Shown piece by piece: positions 50,782 to 59,390 of a DNA stretch of 64,000 bases (position 1 is the stretch's first letter; each line of letters begins with the position of its first letter). Below the pieces are notes generated by a model. It was not told the origin of the DNA. It searched no databases and saw only the letters and a list, made by a program, of their open reading frames with translations. Origin of the DNA: Ruminococcus sp. AM22-13. GTDB taxonomy: Bacteria > Bacillota > Clostridia > Lachnospirales > Lachnospiraceae. The stretch covers positions 27,243 to 91,242 of the forward strand of contig NZ_QRIL01000012.1 in assembly GCF_003471165.1 (NCBI RefSeq). The letters run 5' to 3'. The position numbers and the translations under genes were made by a program.

Positions 50782-52526
50782 TACGTTCATTTCGGAAATT
50801 CTTTGAATTTGCGGGCCGCCAGAGCCGGAATTGGTATTTGGGACTCTTATATGAAATCATACGCTGTATTTTAGAAGCTCTGCAATTTGCTGCTCTTCTG
50901 GTAGTTTTGGATGGATTAGTTCGTGACAATATTACTACACAGACCGCTCTGCTTGCCTTTGGTATTATGCTAGTCAGTGTGATTGGCACCATTATTTTTT
51001 GGTATTTGGCGCATGGCAAAGAAGGCGAAGGCAGCTACCGAATGTGTGAGGACAAGAGGATTCAAATTGGCAACCGCATGAAATATATGCCGATGGGCTA
51101 TTTCAACAGCCATAGTCTGGGCAATCTCACATCCGTTTCAACAGCGACCATGAGTGACCTTGAAAGTATGTCCTTTGCTATCATCGTGCGGACTTTGGTG
51201 GGAGTAATCCACGCCAGTATTTTTTCTATTGCCATGTGCTACTTTAGCTGGAAGATTAGTTTGATCTTTTTGGTTGGCGTGATTTTGTTCATGGTAATCA
51301 ACACAATGCTCCTGCGCTGCTCCAAAAGATTATCTCCCATACGGTTAGAGGCGCAGACGGAGTTCATGGACGCCGTACTGGAATACATACAGGGAATGGG
51401 TGTTGTGCGGGCGTTCCACATGGCAAAGCAGTCAAATACCACGCTGGAAAAATCCATTGCCGAAACGCAGAAGAAAAACCAGCTTATTGAAAGGCAGCGG
51501 ATTCCCTATATAGCCGCTGAGCAGGTTGTCCTTCGGATTGCCAGTGCCGCCGCTGCTTTCTGCTCTATCGCACTTTTTGTAAACGGTGCGCTGGAATTAA
51601 CATATTGTCTGATAATCCTAGTATCGGCGTTCATGGTATATAGCCAGTTGGAAAGCGCGGGAGAAATGTTCTTTATGCTTTCAATGATCGATGCTTCTAT
51701 TGATCGTGTGGAGGAAATCAACCAAAGTCCTCAGATTGACATTGATGGCAAAGAGCAGACCCCAGACCGGCTGGATATTGAAATGCAGGATGTGAGTTTT
51801 TCTTACGGGGATAAAAAAGTGATCGACCATGTATCGCTCACAATTCCACAAGGAACCACAACGGCGATTGTCGGTCCGTCTGGTTCTGGAAAAACAACAC
51901 TGGTAAATCTAATCGCGCGCTTTTGGGATGTTGACAGCGGAAGTGTCCGTATCGGTGGCATTGATGTTAAAGATTACAAGCTGGACAGCCTGATGAAAAA
52001 TATCAGCATGGTATTCCAGAATGTGTATCTGTTCCCGGACACGATTGAAAACAATATTAAATTTGGTTCCCCTAACGCCACCCATGAAGATGTGGTGAAG
52101 GCAGCAAAGGCGGCAAGGTGCCATGACTTCATTTCAGCATTGCAGGAGGGCTACCAGACGGTAATCGGAGAAAGCGGTGCGACCATTTCCGGCGGCGAAA
52201 AGCAGAGGATTTCTATTGCAAGAGCGATTATGAAAGATGCGCCCATCATTATTCTTGACGAGGCCACAGCAAATGTCGATCCCGAAAATGAAGCAGAGCT
52301 TCAGAAAGCGATTGAAGCGCTGACACAGGGGAAAACAATTATTATGATCGCCCATCGGTTGAAAACCGTAAAAAATGCGGATCAAATCATCGTTATCGAC
52401 CGTGGTAAAATCTCTCAGCAAGGTACGCATGATGAGCTTATCAAGCAAGCAGGTATTTATGCGGATTTTGTTGGCATGAGAGAAAAAGCTATCGGTTGGA
52501 AAATCAAGGCAGACAGCCTTGCATAA
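50778..52526 (+). CDS. ABC half-transporter (membrane + ATPase), first pair B
   Basis: A 582-residue partner subunit: six membrane segments, then GPSGSGKTT, ISGGEKQRISIARAIMKDAP and IILDEATAN. AAGGAGGTG precedes ATG 50778, which overlaps the previous stop. Sequence is diverged from its partner, typical of heterodimers. Followed after 18 bases by the ECF S-component gene. Confidence 0.88.
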   Translation: MIRSFRKFFEFAGRQSRNWYLGLLYEIIRCILEALQFAALLVVLDGLVRDNITTQTALLAFGIMLVSVIGTIIFWYLAHGKEGEGSYRMCEDKRIQIGNRMKYMPMGYFNSHSLGNLTSVSTATMSDLESMSFAIIVRTLVGVIHASIFSIAMCYFSWKISLIFLVGVILFMVINTMLLRCSKRLSPIRLEAQTEFMDAVLEYIQGMGVVRAFHMAKQSNTTLEKSIAETQKKNQLIERQRIPYIAAEQVVLRIASAAAAFCSIALFVNGALELTYCLIILVSAFMVYSQLESAGEMFFMLSMIDASIDRVEEINQSPQIDIDGKEQTPDRLDIEMQDVSFSYGDKKVIDHVSLTIPQGTTTAIVGPSGSGKTTLVNLIARFWDVDSGSVRIGGIDVKDYKLDSLMKNISMVFQNVYLFPDTIENNIKFGSPNATHEDVVKAAKAARCHDFISALQEGYQTVIGESGATISGGEKQRISIARAIMKDAPIIILDEATANVDPENEAELQKAIEALTQGKTIIMIAHRLKTVKNADQIIVIDRGKISQQGTHDELIKQAGIYADFVGMREKAIGWKIKADSLA

Positions 52527-52544
52527 AAGAAAGGAGTTCCTACA

Positions 52545-53132
52545 ATGGACAAGAAAAAATTGAACGCAAAAGACTTTATCAACATTGGTATCTTTACTGT
52601 CATCTACTTTGTGATGTTCTTTATCACGGGTATGCTGGGTTACATCCCTATCTTTGCAGTTATCATTCCAATGGTGTTGGGAATACTGGGCGGCATCCCG
52701 TTCATGCTGTTTCTGACAAAGACAGGTAAATTCGGCGCGGCTACTATTATGGGTACGTTGGTCAGTGTCCTCTGCTTTCTGATGGGACAAAGCTGGATTT
52801 CAATTCCGTTTGGAATCGTATTAGGTTTCCTGGCTGATTTGATCTTCAAGGCTGGCGAATATAAAAGCTGGAAACATACTGTGCTGGGATATTGCGTGTT
52901 TACCGAATGGGTAATCGGCTCCATGCTGCCTATGTGGATTATGAGAGATACCTTTTTTGAGGCTTATAGAAGCAAGGGAGGTACGGATGAATACATCAAT
53001 GCCGTTATGGGCCTTACCGCTAACTGGATGCTACCGGTAGTTATTGTTTTAGGCATCGTCGGCGGAGTGATCGGCGCTTATTTAGGAAAGGCTATTTTGA
53101 AAAAGCATTTTGTAAAGGCGGGCATTGTTTAA
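52545..53132 (+). CDS. MptD-family putative ECF transporter S component
   Basis: A 195-residue protein with about six membrane segments (FINIGIFTVIYFVMFFITGM; IPIFAVIIPMVLGILGGIPF; WISIPFGIVLGFLADLIFKA). The family supplies the substrate-binding membrane subunit of energy-coupling-factor transporters. AAAGGAG precedes ATG 52545; its stop overlaps the ATG of ecfT. Substrate unknown; context suggests a metal-related molecule. Confidence 0.82.
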   Translation: MDKKKLNAKDFINIGIFTVIYFVMFFITGMLGYIPIFAVIIPMVLGILGGIPFMLFLTKTGKFGAATIMGTLVSVLCFLMGQSWISIPFGIVLGFLADLIFKAGEYKSWKHTVLGYCVFTEWVIGSMLPMWIMRDTFFEAYRSKGGTDEYINAVMGLTANWMLPVVIVLGIVGGVIGAYLGKAILKKHFVKAGIV

Positions 53133-53875
53133 TGAAACCAGAATTATTACTGTCGGTTGATTCTAAGCAGAGCTTTTGGCTTGATCCGAGAACAAAGCTG
53201 TATATGTTAGTAATATTCAGCATTGTAATGATTGATGGAAAAACGGACGGTATTAGTTTCTGGTTAAAGCCGATTTTGGCATTGATACCTTTTTTCCTCC
53301 TGCTTTCGGGCAGGAGGAAAAAGATTGCTATCATTTATTTAATTGTTTTTATTGTTTCGTGGACGGTAAATGTGTTTCTTGTTCCGTATATAGGATTAAT
53401 AGGAACAATTATAATATCGCTGTTGGCTCAATTTGGGACAAGATGGTTTCCAAGCGCCATGATGGGCTATTATCTTCTTTCGACTACAAAAGTCAGTGAA
53501 TTTGTTCTTGCTATGCAGCGTATGCATATACCAGAAGCTTTTATTATTCCATTTTCTGTTATGTTCCGGTTCTTCCCTACAATTTCTGAAGAAGCAGAAT
53601 CTATTGGAAATGCTATGCGAATGAGGGGAATTACAGGGAGAAATTTTTTCAGGAATCCACAAGCAGTATTAGAATATCGAATTGTCCCTCTCATGATGTC
53701 CGTGGTAACGATAGGAAACGACCTGTCAGCGGCAGCTTTAACAAGGGGATTAGGAAACGGTAAAAAAAGAACAAGCATTTGCAAAATCGGTTTCCATTGG
53801 AAAGACTTTGTGCTTATGCTTATTGTTACGGTTGCCCTGTTGGTGTTCCTGCTTTTTTCGGGAGGGCTGAAATGA
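53132..53875 (+). CDS. ecfT: ECF transporter transmembrane component (EcfT/CbiQ)
   Basis: A 247-residue membrane protein with the coupling motifs ESIGNAMRMRGI and AALTRGLGNGK (the ARG-type motifs that contact the ATPases). It overlaps the S component by one base and the ATPase gene by four, so the three are co-translated. Confidence 0.87.
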   Translation: MKPELLLSVDSKQSFWLDPRTKLYMLVIFSIVMIDGKTDGISFWLKPILALIPFFLLLSGRRKKIAIIYLIVFIVSWTVNVFLVPYIGLIGTIIISLLAQFGTRWFPSAMMGYYLLSTTKVSEFVLAMQRMHIPEAFIIPFSVMFRFFPTISEEAESIGNAMRMRGITGRNFFRNPQAVLEYRIVPLMMSVVTIGNDLSAAALTRGLGNGKKRTSICKIGFHWKDFVLMLIVTVALLVFLLFSGGLK

Positions 53876-55371
53876 TAGAGTTTAAAGATGTATCTTTCCA
53901 ATATGAACAAGGCAGTTCAAAAGGAAAAATCGAAAATATAAATTTGACAATCCATGACGGAGAGGTTGTTTTGATTTGCGGAGAGTCTGGCTGTGGAAAG
54001 ACAACACTCACACGTTTAATAAATGGGCTTATCCCGCATTATTATGAAGGGACGCTTACCGGGCAGACGATTGTAGAAGGGGTAGATGTAAAGAATGTAT
54101 CCTTATATGCACTGTCTGGTGTGGTTGGCTCTGTCTTTCAGAATCCGAGGACACAGTTCTTTACGGTAGATACTACAAGCGAAATCGCGTTTGGATGTGA
54201 AAATTTAGGTATTGATGCAGAAGAAATCAATTCACGGATCGAAAGAACAGTAGACGAGTTAAAAATTGAGGATTTGCTGAATCGGAGTCTGTTTGCGCTA
54301 TCCGGCGGGGAAAAACAGAAAATTGCTTGTGCATCTGTATCGGCAATGGAACCATCAATTTTGGTACTGGACGAGCCATCTTCAAATTTGGATATTCGGT
54401 CAATCAGAGAATTAAAAAATGTGCTGAAGAAATGGAAATCACAAGGGAAAACGATTGTGATTGCTGAACATCGCTTGTACTATCTGATGGATATTGCAGA
54501 TAGGGTTTTACTTATGCAGGATGGGCATATAAAAGAAAATTATTCTGTCTCTGATTTTAGAGAAAAATCTACAGATGAATTACATACTTTGGGACTTAGA
54601 ACTTTACAGTCAGAAGATTTTAGCAGAATGCAAAGTGTAGTCAGCGCAACAAAGCAACTGTATATCAGGGACTTTGAAGCTTCTTATAAAGATTCTTCCG
54701 GCAGGAAGAAGAAAAAACAGAAGGTACTGGATATATCGGATTTGATGATACCGCAAGGTTCGGTGGTTGGGGTAATCGGCAACAATGGAGCCGGGAAAAC
54801 TACCTTTGCCAACAATCTGTGTGGAATGCTTCAGACAGGAAAAGGCTGTATGAGCATGGATGGAAAAACATATATGGCAAATCAGAGACTTAAAGTCTGC
54901 TATATGGTTATGCAGGATGTAAACCATCAGCTTTTTACGGAAAGCGTAATGGATGAAATCTTGCTTAGTCTGGATAATTCAGACGAAGAAAAAGCGGCGC
55001 ATGAGGCAGAAAGCATTATGGAAAGTCTGCATATTTCAGAATTTAGGGACGCCCATCCTATGTCGTTGTCCGGCGGACAGAAACAGCGAGTAGCGATTGC
55101 CAGCGCGATTGCGTCCGATAAACAGGTCATTGTCTTTGACGAGCCTACAAGCGGATTGGACTATCAGCACATGAAAAAAGTAGCGGAAAATTTGCGGGAA
55201 TTGAGTTCGTTGGGGAAAACATTGTTTATTGTTACCCATGACCCGGAATTGATTGCAGAGTGCTGTAATTACTTTGTCTTTATTGAAAACGGAAAAGTGT
55301 TATGGAGTGATGGCTGGAACAGAATAAGCCGGGAACGGTTGCAAAGGTTCTTTGCCTTTGAAGGTGATTGA
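53872..55371 (+). CDS. ECF transporter double ATPase (EcfA-like)
   Basis: A 499-residue fusion of two ABC ATPases. First: GESGCGKTTLTR near residue 42, ALSGGEKQKIA, VLDEPSSNLD. Second: GNNGAGKTTFAN near 302, LSGGQKQRVAIA, FDEPTSGLD. Both Walker sites are complete. ATG 53872 overlaps the ecfT stop; codons upstream lie inside ecfT and are unlikely. It powers the S/T components. Confidence 0.9.
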   Translation: MIEFKDVSFQYEQGSSKGKIENINLTIHDGEVVLICGESGCGKTTLTRLINGLIPHYYEGTLTGQTIVEGVDVKNVSLYALSGVVGSVFQNPRTQFFTVDTTSEIAFGCENLGIDAEEINSRIERTVDELKIEDLLNRSLFALSGGEKQKIACASVSAMEPSILVLDEPSSNLDIRSIRELKNVLKKWKSQGKTIVIAEHRLYYLMDIADRVLLMQDGHIKENYSVSDFREKSTDELHTLGLRTLQSEDFSRMQSVVSATKQLYIRDFEASYKDSSGRKKKKQKVLDISDLMIPQGSVVGVIGNNGAGKTTFANNLCGMLQTGKGCMSMDGKTYMANQRLKVCYMVMQDVNHQLFTESVMDEILLSLDNSDEEKAAHEAESIMESLHISEFRDAHPMSLSGGQKQRVAIASAIASDKQVIVFDEPTSGLDYQHMKKVAENLRELSSLGKTLFIVTHDPELIAECCNYFVFIENGKVLWSDGWNRISRERLQRFFAFEGD

Positions 55372-55373
55372 AG

Positions 55374-55742
55374 ATGGAGATTTATGCGTCGGGCGAGGAC
55401 TATTTAGATGTAATACTGATATTGCAAAAGAAAAATGGCATGGTGCGCTCTATTGATCTGGCCCGACACATGGAGGTTTCCAAACCCAGCGTTAGTCATG
55501 CGGTTAAAACTTTGCGTGAGGGTGGATTTCTCACAATGGATAAGGACTATTGTCTGCACCTAACTGACATAGGCCATGAGGTTGCTGAGAAAATATATGA
55601 GCGTCACCGATTTTTCACGGAGCAGCTTATCGCTGCTGGCGTCGATCAGGAAACAGCGGAACAAGACGCTTGCCGGATCGAACACGCCATCAGTGATACA
55701 TCTTTCCGAAAGCTGAAGGAGAAAGTACAAGGAACCGATTAG
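55374..55742 (+). CDS. DtxR-family metal-dependent repressor
   Basis: A 122-residue regulator: RSIDLARHMEVSKPSVSHAV is the winged HTH, and ERHRFFTEQL plus DACRIEHAIS give the metal ligands (His, then Cys, Glu, His) seen in DtxR/MntR. The SH3-like third domain is absent, as in MntR. ATG 55374 lies 3 bases after the EcfA stop. It is the most likely reader of the GTTAGC-N5-CTAAC sites before the two ABC operons (inference). Confidence 0.85.
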   Translation: MEIYASGEDYLDVILILQKKNGMVRSIDLARHMEVSKPSVSHAVKTLREGGFLTMDKDYCLHLTDIGHEVAEKIYERHRFFTEQLIAAGVDQETAEQDACRIEHAISDTSFRKLKEKVQGTD

Positions 55743-56226
55743 CGCACACCGGCTCCGCTCTGCATAATAAGTTATCTGCCCTGTCCGGGGAAAGAAAAAA
55801 ACCGTTGACTGGGGCAGATAATTTCGTGCGCTATTTTAAGGTTTGAACTCAAACGGCGGTTTTGAAAGACAATTTCAGAACCGCCGTTTCTTTGCGCTTA
55901 CACAAACTAATGACGACTTGCAGGGACACGGTAGCCGCTTGGAGGTTAATTTGCCGTGTCTCTTTTGCTTTTTCAAAGCTCCCATGATCTACATCAATTA
56001 AAAAAAGCATTGCTCCTCCTCCGGGCAAGTACAACATTGCATCGGCATTATCGTTCCATGTGATTCAGTATAATAATGACTGTTCTTGGCGTGCCAGTTT
56101 CCCATTGCGGGAATCTGGCGTTTTTTGTTGCCTTTTTTTCGGAGATAATCCGGCTGTATACCGGTGTCGTTCCCCACCTCCATTCGATTCACTCGTCAAT
56201 CACCCGTGAATCGAAATGGAGGTACA
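55743..56226 (+). terminator. Gene-free stretch with several hairpins
   Basis: TTATCTGCCC/GGGGCAGATAA ends at about 55824; AAACGGCGGTT/AACCGCCGTTT at 55851-55889; GCCAG...CTGGC with TTTTTT at 56093-56126; and CCTCCATT.GATTCAC paired with GTGAATCG.AATGGAGG at about 56179-56222, which would hide the GGAGG of the next frame. A short frame on the minus strand has no recognisable family. Confidence 0.6.
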
Positions 56227-56228
56227 GA

Positions 56229-56552
56229 ATGAAGAAAATTAACCTTCGGAAACTTTATCCTGATGTTTATACAGTAGACTTTTTTGTAGATGTGACAGAG
56301 GAAGTAATGGAGACTATTCGAGCAGCTGAACGTGCGGAGGCTGCGTATGAGCGAAAGATGTATCGTTATAAAGCACAGTATTCTCTGGATTGCGAGAATG
56401 GCATTGAAAATGCGGTGCTGTTAAAGCCGCAAACACCGGAGATCATCAAACCTCTGGGAGAGATGTATATGGAAGAAGTGACTGCTGACGATATTCGGCT
56501 GGCGCTTGTTCCATTGTCAAAGAAATCGGAAGGCTTATATAATAAGCTATAA
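56229..56552 (+). pseudogene. Chimera: transposon sigma-factor N-terminus joined to integrase fragment
   Basis: Residues 1-75 (MKKINLRKLYPDVYTVDFFV ... YSLDCENGIENAVLL) are the start of a transposon-type sigma-70 protein. From about residue 76, KPLGEMYMEEVTADDIRLAL then VPLSKKSEGLYNKL is the SAM-like part of the tyrosine integrases at 41.7 and 43.0 kb (KPLGDMHMGDVTADDIRLAL). The fusion stays in frame; the rest of both genes is missing. Confidence 0.75.
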
Positions 56553-56883
56553 ATGAGCAAGTTCGTGATTTTGCATAAAAAGAAAGACACCTTAAATCGT
56601 TTGTGTTGTATAATGAAAGTAACCAAACAAACATTGCAACATTTACGAAAGAAGGTGCCTCTCGCAAATACTATACATCATTCTACATTCATATACAACC
56701 AGTTTAAGAAATTAAATTTATGCAAATCTTTTTCGGTGTTACTGTTCACACCTCGCGGGATATTACCAGTGAACAGTAACGTTTGGATTGCTATTTTTAT
56801 GCAACTATTTCTTGCTGCTCTTGACAAAATAATTTTTAGAGATTATAATTATAACAGCGTTATATATCACTGTTATATAGGAG
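56553..56883 (+). promoter_or_regulatory. Promoter region of second TetR, with operator
   Basis: GTTACTGTTCAC/GTGAACAGTAAC hairpin at 56738-56780. Promoter TTGACA 56821, 17-base spacer, TATAAT 56844. Immediately after, ATAACAGCG and CACTGTTAT form an inverted repeat at about 56850-56876, with the same ACAGCG...CACTGT core as the first TetR operator. No convincing gene lies in 56553-56820. Confidence 0.75.
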
Positions 56884-57507
56884 GTGTGCAAAATTAACGG
56901 AAATGGAACGACTTTAGAAAATATCCACCGGGCAGCGAAAGCAGAATTTTTAGAAAAAGGATATAAAGACGCTTCCCTGCGGAATATTGTGAAATCCGTG
57001 GGAATGACTACCGGAGCCTTTTACGGATATTACAAAAGCAAAGAAGAACTTTTTGAAGCCATCGTTGGTGAACATTATGAATATATTCGTAACCGTTTTA
57101 TAAAGGCACAGCAGGAGTTCGCCGAACTACCAGCTGCCCAGCAGCCGGAAGTCATGAGTGATATTTCGGGAATCTGCATGTACGATATTCTCTATTATGC
57201 GTACGAACATTTAGAGGAATGTAAACTGATCCTCTGCTGTTCGGAAGGGACAAAATTTGCCGGGCTAATTGATGAAATGGTGGAGATTGAGGTAGATGGG
57301 ACGCATGCCTATCAGGATGTCTTAAGGCAGCTTGGACGGCCCTCTCCGCATATCGATCCTTCGCTGGAGCATATTCTGATCACCGGAATGCTTCATACTT
57401 TTTTTGAATTGGTCATCCACGAAATGCCGCTCAAAGATGCCGAAAACTACGTCAGAGAAATGCGCGCCTTTTATACAGCGGGATGGATGAAAATTATGGG
57501 GCAGTAA
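56884..57507 (+). CDS. TetR/AcrR-family regulator, second module
   Basis: A roughly 205-residue repressor: NIVKSVGMTTGAFYGYYKSK is the helix-turn-helix. It is a relative of the TetR at 48.1 kb. The start is odd: AGGAGGT (56879-56885) overlaps GTG 56884, while the in-frame codon at proper distance, ATT 56893, is non-standard; no ATG lies near. Either GTG with a poor site or an ATT start is used, both of which would keep expression low. It precedes the second ABC pair. Confidence 0.85.
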   Translation: MCKINGNGTTLENIHRAAKAEFLEKGYKDASLRNIVKSVGMTTGAFYGYYKSKEELFEAIVGEHYEYIRNRFIKAQQEFAELPAAQQPEVMSDISGICMYDILYYAYEHLEECKLILCCSEGTKFAGLIDEMVEIEVDGTHAYQDVLRQLGRPSPHIDPSLEHILITGMLHTFFELVIHEMPLKDAENYVREMRAFYTAGWMKIMGQ

Positions 57508-57524
57508 TGCCTTATAATTTTTAC

Positions 57525-57552
57525 TTGTAAGTTAGCTATAACTAACATAAAT
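57525..57552 (+). promoter_or_regulatory. GTTAGC-N5-CTAAC operator before second ABC operon
   Basis: GTTAGCTATAACTAAC at 57531-57546 lies between TTGTAA (57525, possible -35) and ATAAAT (57547, possible -10). The site before the first ABC operon has the same outer bases and spacing, with only the A/T centre changed. Confidence 0.65.
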
Positions 57553-57616
57553 TCGGATATTGAAGAACATAGACGTGTTCTCTTTATCATAAACACAAAG
57601 AAAAGGAGGAATTTTT

Positions 57617-59389
57617 TTGAAAAAACAATCCAATTTATCACGCCTGCTGGAAATTGCAGGCAGCCATAAGTACCTGACCTATGCTTCCTGGGTGCTTTCT
57701 GCAATCAGTGCCCTGATTGCTCTGGTGCCATTCTATTACATCTGGAAAATGATCAAGGAAGTACTGGAGGTGGCACCAGATTTTGGCCAGGCACAGAACC
57801 TGACTGGCAATGGCTGGATGGCAGTATTGTTTGCTGTCCTGGCGGTGCTTGTCTACATAGCCGGGCTTATGTGTTCCCATTTAGGGGCATTTCGTATTGC
57901 CACAAACCTGCGTATCCAGACCATGGAGCATATTGTTAAGCTTCCTCTTGGATTTGCCGAGAGTTTTGGCAGCGGAAAACTGCGCAAAATCGTCAACGAA
58001 TCCAGTGCAGCCACTGAAACCTATCTCGCTCATCAGCTTCCCGACAGAGCCAATGCCATTGCAACCCCCTGCGGTCTTTTGGTGCTGTTGTTCGTGTTTG
58101 ACTGGAGACTGGGACTGTTGAGCCTTGTTCCGGTTGTGCTGGGCTTTCTGATTATGATGGCAATGACCGGAAAGCAGATGCAGGAAAAGATGAAAGAATA
58201 CCAGAATGCGCTGGATGATATGTCCAACGAAGCGGTAGAGTATGTCCGCGGTATTCCGGTGGTAAAAACATTTGGCCAGACGATCTTTTCCTTTAAGAAG
58301 TTTAAAGACTCCATTGACCGCTATAAAGTATGGGTGATCGCCTATACCAAGCAGCTTCGGATACCGATGATGTTCTATACAGCTGCGATCAACGGAGTTT
58401 TTGCCACACTGATCGCCGGAGGACTGTTGCTGACACAAGACGGTGTGACTTCCGGTTTCTTACTGGATCTCATTTTCTATATCATTATTACGCCGGTTAT
58501 TTCTGTTACACTGACACGCATCATGTTCCAAAGTGAAAATGCCATGATTGTAGATGACGCTTTACAGAGAATTGACAGCGTTTTGCATTTGAAGCCTCTG
58601 GAGGAAACCAAACACCCAATGCATCCGCAAAACGCTTCCGTGGAACTGAAATCGGTTCATTTCAGCTATGACGGAGAAAAAGAAGTATTAAAAGATATTT
58701 CACTGACCATTCCTGAAGGACGAACCGTAGCTTTTGTCGGCCCGTCCGGCGGTGGTAAAACAACCCTTGCCAACCTGATTTCCCGATTCTTTGATCCCCA
58801 GAGCGGAATGGTAACAATAGGTGGTGTCAATGTGAAAGACATCCCGAAGGAGGAACTCATGAATACGGTGTCTTTCGTATTTCAGAACAGCCGTCTGATC
58901 AAGGCGTCCATTCTGGAAAATGTGCGTATGGGGAAACCGGAAGCTACCCGTGAGGAAATTTTGGCTGCCCTTCATCACGCACAGTGCGATGATATTCTGG
59001 AAAAACTCCCACAGGGTGTGGATACGGTCATCGGTACAAAGGGGGTCTATCTTTCCGGCGGCGAGCAGCAACGAATTGCCATTGCCCGTGTGATGCTGAA
59101 AAATGCTCCGATTATTATTCTGGATGAAGCCACTGCCTTTGCTGACCCGGATAACGAAAGCCGTGTACAGGCTGCTTTCTCAAGACTTTCCGAGGGAAAG
59201 ACCGTGATTATGATTGCCCACAGGCTTTCTACCGTAACAAATGTGGATCAGATTTTTGTCATTCAGGACGGACAGGTTGTCGAGTGCGGGAACAGTCGTG
59301 AATTGTTTGCAAAAGACGGCATTTTCAGCCGTATGTGGAAAAATTACCAGACTTCCGTGCAATGGAAGGTAACAAAGGAGGTGCAGTGA
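57617..59389 (+). CDS. ABC half-transporter, second pair A
   Basis: A 590-residue protein: six membrane segments, ATPase with GPSGGGKTT, LSGGEQQRIAIARVMLKNAP and IILDEATAF. TTG start 57617 with AAAAGGAGG 7 bases upstream. Same gene order as the pair at 49.0-52.5 kb (TetR, operator, A, B). Ends one base before the next gene. Confidence 0.88.
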   Translation: MKKQSNLSRLLEIAGSHKYLTYASWVLSAISALIALVPFYYIWKMIKEVLEVAPDFGQAQNLTGNGWMAVLFAVLAVLVYIAGLMCSHLGAFRIATNLRIQTMEHIVKLPLGFAESFGSGKLRKIVNESSAATETYLAHQLPDRANAIATPCGLLVLLFVFDWRLGLLSLVPVVLGFLIMMAMTGKQMQEKMKEYQNALDDMSNEAVEYVRGIPVVKTFGQTIFSFKKFKDSIDRYKVWVIAYTKQLRIPMMFYTAAINGVFATLIAGGLLLTQDGVTSGFLLDLIFYIIITPVISVTLTRIMFQSENAMIVDDALQRIDSVLHLKPLEETKHPMHPQNASVELKSVHFSYDGEKEVLKDISLTIPEGRTVAFVGPSGGGKTTLANLISRFFDPQSGMVTIGGVNVKDIPKEELMNTVSFVFQNSRLIKASILENVRMGKPEATREEILAALHHAQCDDILEKLPQGVDTVIGTKGVYLSGGEQQRIAIARVMLKNAPIIILDEATAFADPDNESRVQAAFSRLSEGKTVIMIAHRLSTVTNVDQIFVIQDGQVVECGNSRELFAKDGIFSRMWKNYQTSVQWKVTKEVQ

Positions 59390-59390
59390 T

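Noticed and set aside
56553..56897. Possible 114-residue gene before the second TetR
   Set aside because: Covers a promoter, operator and hairpin; no ribosome site and no family resemblance.
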